Assembly: GCA_014218235.1 (NCBI GenBank)
Contig: CM024764.1
Location: forward strand, 66,501,184 to 66,565,183
Source of the DNA: Colocasia esculenta
Lineage: Eukaryota; Streptophyta; Magnoliopsida; Alismatales; Araceae
Length of the DNA: 64,000 bases
Reading direction: 5' to 3'
Both the position numbers and the translations under genes were made by a program. The notes under the pieces were generated by a model. The model had not been told where the DNA came from and made no database searches. It worked only from the letters and a program-made list of their open reading frames with translations. Positions 57,282 through 64,000 of the stretch are shown in pieces; within the stretch, counting starts at the first letter, position 1, and the number at the start of each line of letters is the position of its first letter.

Positions 57282-60200
57282 TGTAAGGCCCTTGAATTTC
57301 CGTCGCACTGTTTATTTATGTGTGTATGTTTGTGCTTGTGTATGTATGTACAATTTACGTACATATTAATTTGTATAACTACGTGTACAGTGTTTATTTA
57401 GATATAAAAATGCATGTATTGAATGGTGATAGTATGGATATAATACCGTATACATATTGCATGTATATATGCCCGGTATGCATAGTTTTCTGCATATTTT
57501 AGAGTCCTGGCCGAAGGCCACCTTGGCGTCAAGCCCAGGCCGTTTAGGTGGGTCAGCGTCCAGACCTGGACGCCAACACTAACCCTGGCGTCCAGCGATA
57601 TGGACGCCAATCTCTCTGGCCTGCATGCGCAGCAGAGCTGCAAGCTTCTGAAACAAGGCAAGCCAACCATTAGGGGATGTCCCCAACGGCTCTGAAGGCT
57701 ATCAAATCAGCATGGTGAGTGGGAGAGAGACTCTCCTTAGGTCTGAACCCGAAATGGCCTCTCCCCACTCCTCACTTGACCTTTGCAAGAGGAGAAAAGA
57801 GAAAGAAAACCCTAGAGAAAGTCTGTGAGAAAAAAAAAACCCCTCTTAGCACCCACAAATCCGACCCCCCTGGAGCTTGATTCGGCGTTCCACTGCTTCA
57901 AGAAGGTAGCTGGATCAAAGGAGGAGGCTTCCCCGACATCCCCTTGGCGTGGAGATCATCCAGGAGCCCGGAGGAGAGATCATTTGGAGGGAGTCTGCAC
58001 TTCTTGGCACAGCCCAAGGAGGGCTTCACCAACACCCTAAACCCTTTGGAAGGTTTTTTAAAAGGCAAGTGACTTATCCATGATGTCCCTGTATGAGTCT
58101 AGGTCGGTTTTGCTATTTTTGTACATTTTCCCTCGAGTCCTAGACCCTCCCATTCACCCAAGTTTGAGAGCTCGGGTCTGTGTTTCTGCACAGACCTGGC
58201 TTGACGGCAAGGTCCCTGGACGCCCAGATCATGCTTGGCATCCATCGGCCCTGTCGCTGACTCTGAGTCAGCGGCCAGAGACCGCCGCCAAGTTCCTCTG
58301 GACAGAACAGTGAGCTGTTCTGCCCTTCTTATACATTAATTTCGGTATGTCTTCCGTGATGAGGATACATGGTAATCTTATACTCTATGTATATTATCAA
58401 TTGTGGTGTGTGGATGAATGTGGTTTGTGATGGTGAATGTAGGAAATTGTATTCCTTAAACTTTTAAGCATGACTTGATAATATTCTTGCCAATCCATGT
58501 TCCATGAGTAGGATTAAACTGAATACTTGGTTTTTGTTAGTTCATAAAGATTAGTAGATCAGTAAATGTATGCCCAATTTTGGTAAATTTGATCCATGCT
58601 TGTATGAGTTGCAAATGAATTCGGTTCGATAAATAGAAAGACATGCAAAATGGTTTGTGGTGATTGATCTATAGATGTATGATTTAGGGAAATTTGGTAT
58701 TCTCAAATCATGTATATATATTAGTAGCCTCTGTTTAAAACAGTAAGTGGCAATTTACAGGATATGTTAAACCCCATGTTAACTTAAGTTGTGAATAGTA
58801 TGCTAAATAGGTGTTTTATTTTCTGTAAATTCTATTTAGCTCAGAAAAATCTGAAATTTTGAGTGTACGATATTGAACCATAAAACAGCATGTGGTTAAA
58901 ATTTCAGGTCATTTGGATAAGTAAATAAAAAGTTATGTATTTCATGTGAAATGTGATAATCTACGTGTATTACCGTAATGTGATTAGTTATTATCTAAAA
59001 CCAACTTGATTGGTGAAATTACTATGTGCTAAGCTCTTGAAATTCTGTAGTACCATGTTAGGAAAAACAGAGATATTAATGTGAGTGAGGAAGTGAATGT
59101 GATGAAAAGTGTGAAGTGTAAAACCATGTGTAAAACGGTAAATGTGTAAATGTGTAACTGTGCCAATATGACACTACTTCCGTAGAGGGCAGTGGAGCTG
59201 TATCAGGGAAAAGTCCCCCTGAGAAAGTTCAATGTGTAAGTGACCCTAAGGGCATTAGGGGGAAATCCTGGAGGTGGACAAGTACCACTGGTTAGGGTGG
59301 AGACTTGTTCTCCCGGTCTGCGCAGTCCAAGAGTCGCCATTGGAATGCCTAGATGGCGTCTATGTGTAATGTGATGTGTATATGTCCTTCTTTAGTGGTT
59401 TGGACTATGTGTCACGGCACCTAAAAATGTGTAATGTGTATGTGTCCATGTGTAAATGTGTAAGTGACAATGTGAATGTGTATGTGTAAAGTGAACCATG
59501 TGAAAGAGGAAACTTGTGTAAAGAGAATGTGAAGTTAAAAATGTGAGAATATGCTATTGAAAACCATGTGAGACAAATCTGAAATCATGTGAAATCAGTG
59601 AATTTATGTTATTATCATCATGCTATTATGTGCAAAGATGCTAGAATCCATGTTAGGGATAATTGGTGAAAACGGGTACAAGATAGCATGATTGTATGAT
59701 CACATGATATGTTTTATGCCATGTTGTAGCTTTCATGTATAGGTTTACAGCCGTTAAACCATGTGAAGTCAGCAACCCAAGCATGTGAAAAGGTTATGTA
59801 TGTACTTAAGGACATGTGAAATCCATGCTAGTGGTGTTCCCCTTTCATGTGTGCATAATGTTCATTTGATAACTCTCATGTTTTAGCTCTTTAAAGATTA
59901 AAGTGTCATGAGTAAATTGAATAGAGAGCATGTGATAGGTGAATTTTATGTTAGAAATCTGAAAGCATGATTCATGTATAAGATTGTAAAGCTTTCATGA
60001 TAGGTTGAAACTTAAATTGACTAGCATGCTATGTGTTGCAAATTGTAAATGTGCATGTAGAAACCACTAGGACTTGTACGGTATATCATGAGTAGTGTTG
60101 CTTGCTGAGTCCTTGGACTCACTCCTTGCTTTGGCGTACAGGTATAGTTGGTGACACGACACCGTTGGAGGAGACGGTGGAGACGGACTCCGAGTGCGGA

Positions 60201-60548
60201 GATTAGCTAGCTTTGGAGTTTCTTGAGATTTGTGTAGTTCATAAGTATGTAATTTGAACATTGTATTAGAGTATTATGAAAATAATGTTAAAAGTGTGGA
60301 CAATTTGTATTTCTATTTTAGCAATCTAATTTATGTGAACTTTAGTCCCTTTTATGTTAATTGCGAATTGCAGTATGTTTAATGTGGATGATGAATGAAT
60401 GGAGACTGTGTCTTTTACTTCCGCTACTCTGTTGTATATTCGCGTGTATCTCAGCTGGTGTATCGTTGGGTAAATGTCCCACTGTGGCAGCGCTCACTAT
60501 ACCGACGTGGGTTGGTATAACCGTACCGGTATAATGAGGGCCGTCACA
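57282..60548 (+). repeat. G3 5' LTR (3.27 kb)
   Basis: It starts TGTAAGGCCCTTG and ends GGGCCGTCACA. It is colinear with both G2 LTRs and has no LINE. The hairpin is GAGTCC-TT-GGACTC at 60107-60120. No gene lies inside. Confidence 0.9.
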
Positions 60549-60553
60549 GAGAT

Positions 60554-60565
60554 TGGTATCAGAGC
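60554..60565 (+). other. G3 primer-binding site
   Basis: TGGTATCAGAGC lies 5 nt after the LTR, as in G2. Confidence 0.85.
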
Positions 60566-60936
60566 GACGGTTGAGATTACACATGAATATACTTAAGTCA
60601 TCATCCCCATTGCATGCTAAGTATGTCCACATGTGTAGAAAACACTAATAAGAAAGAAAGATAGATAAGAAAATGCTTAGAGAACTTAGTAACCTAGCTC
60701 TAATGTGGCTGTAATTTTATTACAGCCATGGCTTCCCGTGGACGACGTGGAGGTGTGCCAGCTCGCGACGACGAGCAGAGGCGTGAGGAGCGGGCGGAGC
60801 AGTAGGCCCGGCCCCACAGGGACCTGTGCTTCCCCACCACCGCCAGTGGACTATGGAGTATTCATGCAAGGTTGGTGCAAGCCATGCAGACGCAGGCCCC
60901 ACACCCAGGCAGCACTCAGGCCTAGTTGGGGCCCAG

Positions 60937-61020
60937 GTAGAATGATTAAACAAACTAGTAGCTTGCTATTTAAATTGTATGATATTGTGTTATTGTATAT
61001 TGTTTTTGTTTAATGTAGTA
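60937..61020 (+). other. Putative intron 1 in G3 gag
   Basis: It has donor CCCAG/GTAGAATG and acceptor TTGTTTAATGTAG (61015-61020 region, with TAG repeated as TAGTAG). It is AT-rich and in the same position as in G2. Confidence 0.5.
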
Positions 61021-61211
61021 GGCTCAGGCCCCAGCTCAGGACCATGGTGGACCTTCCATCATGGAGCGATTCAAGAGGAGACCCCACCCCTTTTAAGGGG
61101 GAGAGTGATCCACTAATGGTAGAAAGCTGGATGAGGGAGACAGAGAAAATCTTCTGAGCCATCAGGTGTCCTGATGAGGACAAGGTGACATTAGCCACCT
61201 ACATGCTACAG

Positions 61212-61287
61212 GTATGCTTTAGTTATGCTTATATGTTGTTTGTCAAGTTAGAATTTGTTAGTTAGTGCTTATGAAGGTGCATTGCAG
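61212..61287 (+). other. Putative intron 2 in G3 gag
   Basis: 76 bp with donor CTACAG/GTATGC and acceptor GTGCATTGCAG/GAGAGAGC. Its removal restores the ATYMLQ-ERADVWW motif in frame. Confidence 0.6.
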
Positions 61288-62050
61288 GAGAGAGCTGATG
61301 TATGGTGGTCCTCCCTACTTCGTACACGCTTGAGGATAGAGCAGTAGACGTGGCGTGGGACGCGTTCGTGAGGCTCTTCCGAGCCAAGTTCGTCCCAGAG
61401 CATATCCAGGACAAGATGGAGCAAGAATTCCTTTCCCTGACGCAAGGATCATGACCGTCCTGGAATACGAGGCAAGTTTTCTGAACTTTCTAAATATGCA
61501 CCGCATATCGTAGAGGATGAGCGCAGGAAGACCAAGAAGTTCGTGATAGGACTCAAGCCATCACTGCGGATGAGACTCGTGGCGTTTGACCACCGCACGC
61601 TAGACTAGGCCCTCAGCGCTGCCTGCAGACAGGAGGGAGAAAGGAGCAATATCTGGAGGAGAAGAAGGCTTGCAGAAGAGGCCGACAGCGACATTCCAGC
61701 GACAGGATAAGAAGAAAACGGTGGTACAGACACCGCAGAAATCAGTGGCAGTCAGCAACTCCCAGGTACCTTCTGTACGTTCCCTGGTGTGAAGAAGGAG
61801 TGTCCCCTTGCGGAAGACCATGGAGGTTCGAGTGTTGGTTAGTAGCGGGTAGATGCTTAAAGTGTGGGAGCAGCGACCAAAGATCAAGGACTGCCCAAGA
61901 CTTCAGCAAGGAGCTCAGCGTGGAGCGCCAGCACCAGCAGTAGCGGCAGCCGCGCCAGCTACAGGACGACCAGGAAGCCTCGAGCCCCAGCTCGAGTGTT
62001 TGCATTAGCTCGTGAGGACGCCGAGCAGACGGAGCATGTCACCGAAGGTA

Positions 62051-62507
62051 CAATTTTGCTTTTCGGTGTGCACGCTCGGGTTTGTTTGATACGGGTGCTA
62101 CTCACTCGTTCATTTCCGAGCGGTTCGCTAGACAGTTAGCCCTAGAGTCAGGCATAGAGTCTGAGGAGTTAGAGGTCCTTGTCCGTGCAACCCCTGCGGT
62201 ACGTATCGACTAGGAAGTGCATTCCGTCGTTACCGGTGTGCATTGAGGATAGATCCTAGATGGGTGTTTCTTCTTGCTAAAGATGAATGACTATGATTGT
62301 ATTCTGGTCTGGATTGGCTAGAGGAGCACTATGCGTTAGTGGATTGTTGTAGGAAGAAGATTTTGCATTCTGGTGAGGATGAGTTCTCTCATCCCTTTCC
62401 AAAGAACTTTGCGGAAAGTTAGTTATCTCTGCCATGAAGGCGATGCGCATGGTGAACAAGGGTTGTGACGCATTTCTTGCCAGCGTTATGCTAGTACCCG
62501 ATGCTAG
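62051..62507 (+). pseudogene. G3 protease region (partial)
   Basis: It is homologous to G2 14465-14925: DTGATHSF-like motif near 62087, then DYDxILxWIGL-like residues near 62290. Frameshifts and stops are present. It stops at the assembly gap before RT. Confidence 0.75.
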
Positions 62508-62607
62508 NNNNNNNNNNNNNNNNNNNNNNNNNNNNNNNNNNNNNNNNNNNNNNNNNNNNNNNNNNNNNNNNNNNNNNNNNNNNNNNNNNNNNNNNNNNNN
62601 NNNNNNN
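62508..62607. other. Assembly gap of 100 N
   Basis: Exactly 100 N, the usual placeholder for a gap of unknown size. The two sides are gypsy sequences in opposite orientation and need not be adjacent in the genome. Confidence 0.98.
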
Positions 62608-62763
62608 TGTGGTCGCCTTTACATTGAATCATGATGGGATACCCGTCGTGTTCATGAAAAACATTAATATACATTATAAAATCGGCGAAAACCTTTGAGC
62701 TGGAAACATGTGGAATAGCGTTGGGTGTTCCCATCACAGATCAGACCGTACAGAAAATCCACA
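62608..62763. other. Short unassigned segment after the gap
   Basis: 156 bp with no match to the other elements here. It lies just beyond the end of the minus-strand LTR at 62764, where no primer site is present, so it is probably the insertion site flank of that LTR. A minus-strand frame is open but too short to interpret. Confidence 0.4.
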
Positions 62764-64000
62764 TGTAATGACCCTCTTCATACCGGTACGATTATACCAA
62801 TCCCCATCGGTATAAAGGGCGTCGTCATAGTGGGACATTTACCCACACTGGTCGATAGGTTGATATGTACCTGGATAGCAATAGAGTACAGCGGAATAAA
62901 ATAAACAACTCAACTCTTAATCCGTCACCAACACACATTCCATAATCTAAATAGCAAGATAGAAGACAATGTCCACATTAATACAAAATAAAGAGAGTTA
63001 CAATGTCCAAAATATTGTCCATACAATAATCCTTTTTGTGCAAAGAAAAGTACAACTGTAACAGCTCCACAAAATAGTCTTCAAATGATGATCCTCGCCA
63101 CGCTACCTTCTAGTGCACGATACCTGTCAACCTGTACGCCGAAGCAAGAGTGAGTCCAAAGACTCAGCAAGCGACACTACTCATGATATACACATACAAG
63201 TCTTAGTGGTTTCTACATGCACTTTTACAATTAACAACACATAGCATGCTAGTCATTCAAGTTTTCTACCTATCATGAAGTTCTACAATTTTATACATAA
63301 CTCATGCTTTCAGATTTGTAAAATGAAATTCACCTATCACATGATCTCTATTCCATTTGCTCAGGAACTTTAGTCTTTTAAAGAGCTAAAACATGAAAGC
63401 TATCACATGAACAATTTACACACATGAAAGGGAACACAACTAGCATGGATTTCACATAGTTTTAAACACATACACGAACCTTTTCACATGCTTTAGATTG
63501 CTGATTTCATATGATTCAATGACTATAAATCTACACATGAGAGCTACAATAATACATAAAACACATGTGAACAAGTAACCAAGCTATCTTGCACTCATTT
63601 TCACTAATTATCCCTAACATGGATTCTAGGCATTTATGCACACATAAGCATGAAAATGACAACATGAGTTTACTAATTTCACATGGTTTCCAATAACACA
63701 TTCTCACATTCTCGGTTTCACATGATTTCATACCTACTCATTCACGTTGTTCACTTTTATACATTTGACACGTACACATGTTCACACTTATACAATTTAC
63801 TCATTTCCACATCATTTTCTCTTTCACTTTCACTTATCACATATCACATAGATTGCACTTACCACGTGCATCTTGGGCACTTACCACGTGCCATATTCAC
63901 ATATTTCACATTTTACTCATTTTTCATTACTTAACAATTGCCATGACACATAGTCCTAACCACCAGTAGGACACTAACAATATCTCATAGCTCGTGCTCA
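62764..64000 (-). repeat. Tekay-type LTR G4, minus strand, partial
   Basis: Read on the minus strand this is the last about 1.24 kb of an LTR like those of G2/G3, diverged. It has the GTACAGGT string after the hairpin (63165-63152, GAGTC/GACTC), ACATGCTATGTGTTG-like sequence, and the terminus TACCGGTATGAAGAGGGTCATTACA. No primer site follows the end, so it is either a 3' LTR or a solo LTR whose start lies beyond the window. No gene is seen. Confidence 0.82.

Larger units (their letters stand above)
60728..62050 (+). pseudogene. gag: G3 gag, apparently in three exons
   Basis: ATG 60728 follows ATTTTATTACAG. Exon 1 is 60728-60936, exon 2 about 61021-61211 and exon 3 from 61288. The conserved strings are the same as in G2: DYGVFMQG, the GESDP equivalent, ATYMLQ, ERADVWW (immediately after the intron 2 acceptor), SKYAPHIVEDERRKTKKFV, and a CCHC region near 61860 (KCGSSD, frameshifted, one His codon lost). 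Several 1-2 nt indels and a stop near 61606 disable it. Comparison with G2 supports the exon structure because the interrupting intervals are at the same places in both. Confidence 0.78.
57282..62507 (+). mobile_element. Tekay-type gypsy element G3 (5' part, ends in assembly gap)
   Basis: It is inserted in B pol. It has the 5' LTR, primer site, gag with the same two putative introns as G2, and protease, then runs into a 100-N gap just before RT. The candidate left target duplication is CTGTT (57277-57281), but the right end is not present. Identity to G2 is clear throughout, with many small differences. Confidence 0.88.

Noticed and set aside
62434..62737. Frames running through the N gap
   Set aside because: Composed partly of undetermined bases.

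Overview
This window is repeat-rich plant nuclear DNA, almost certainly from an angiosperm with a large genome. The species cannot be named from the sequence. Essentially everything I can recognise is LTR retrotransposon: SIRE/Maximus-type Ty1/copia elements with long LTRs and a third ORF after pol, and Tekay/Del-type chromoviral Ty3/gypsy elements with about 3.3 kb LTRs and a C-terminal chromodomain. There is also one 5'-truncated LINE. I see no convincing host gene, tRNA, rRNA or CRISPR array. All coding regions carry stops or frameshifts and are annotated as pseudogenes.

Layout. 1-801: unassigned flank, possibly an old LTR. 802-25588 (+): SIRE-type element 'E1' with 5' LTR 802-3035, an odd second mini-LTR and second primer-binding site at 3093-3352, gag, pol, and a third ORF (ORF3). 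A complete Tekay-type element 'G2' (8926-21105, target duplication GAGGC) splits ORF3, and G2's own 5' LTR is split by a LINE fragment (11693-12444). E1's 3' LTR stops after about 720 bp and is fused at a 3-bp microhomology to the truncated ORF3 of a minus-strand SIRE element. 25586-57281 (-): a head-to-tail array of two SIRE elements, 'B' and 'C', that share one LTR (47650-49963). C is split between gag and integrase by a second head-to-tail array (29691-45795) of another copia family, 'D2' (3' remnant) and 'D1' (complete), which share an LTR at 40744-42497. A solo LTR (33805-35126, duplication TGAAC) sits in D1, and the empty site is preserved in D2. 57282-62507 (+): Tekay element 'G3', inserted in B pol and cut by a 100-N gap (62508-62607). 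62764-64000 (-): the LTR of a further gypsy element, 'G4'.

Relative insertion order by nesting: E1, then G2, then the LINE; and B/C, then the D array, then the solo LTR; B, then G3. The rest of the history is rearrangement: shared-LTR tandems, a microhomology junction, and a junction with locally templated filler.

The patterns I consider most worth follow-up are cis-structures in the copia LTRs. (1) Upstream of the TATA box, the D and solo LTRs carry palindromic GTCGAC cores in pairs whose start-to-start spacing is always 20-22 bp, about two helical turns. The same paired arrangement recurs in D's 3' non-coding region and inside D's gag. The SIRE LTRs have a different CG core (AACGATT) at the same relative position, also with recurrent 21-bp spacing. 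(2) Downstream of the promoter, in the probable R-U5 leader, the copia LTRs contain a run of very short hairpins whose sequences differ between families while the pairing is kept. (3) The two Tekay copies share two apparent GT-AG introns within gag.
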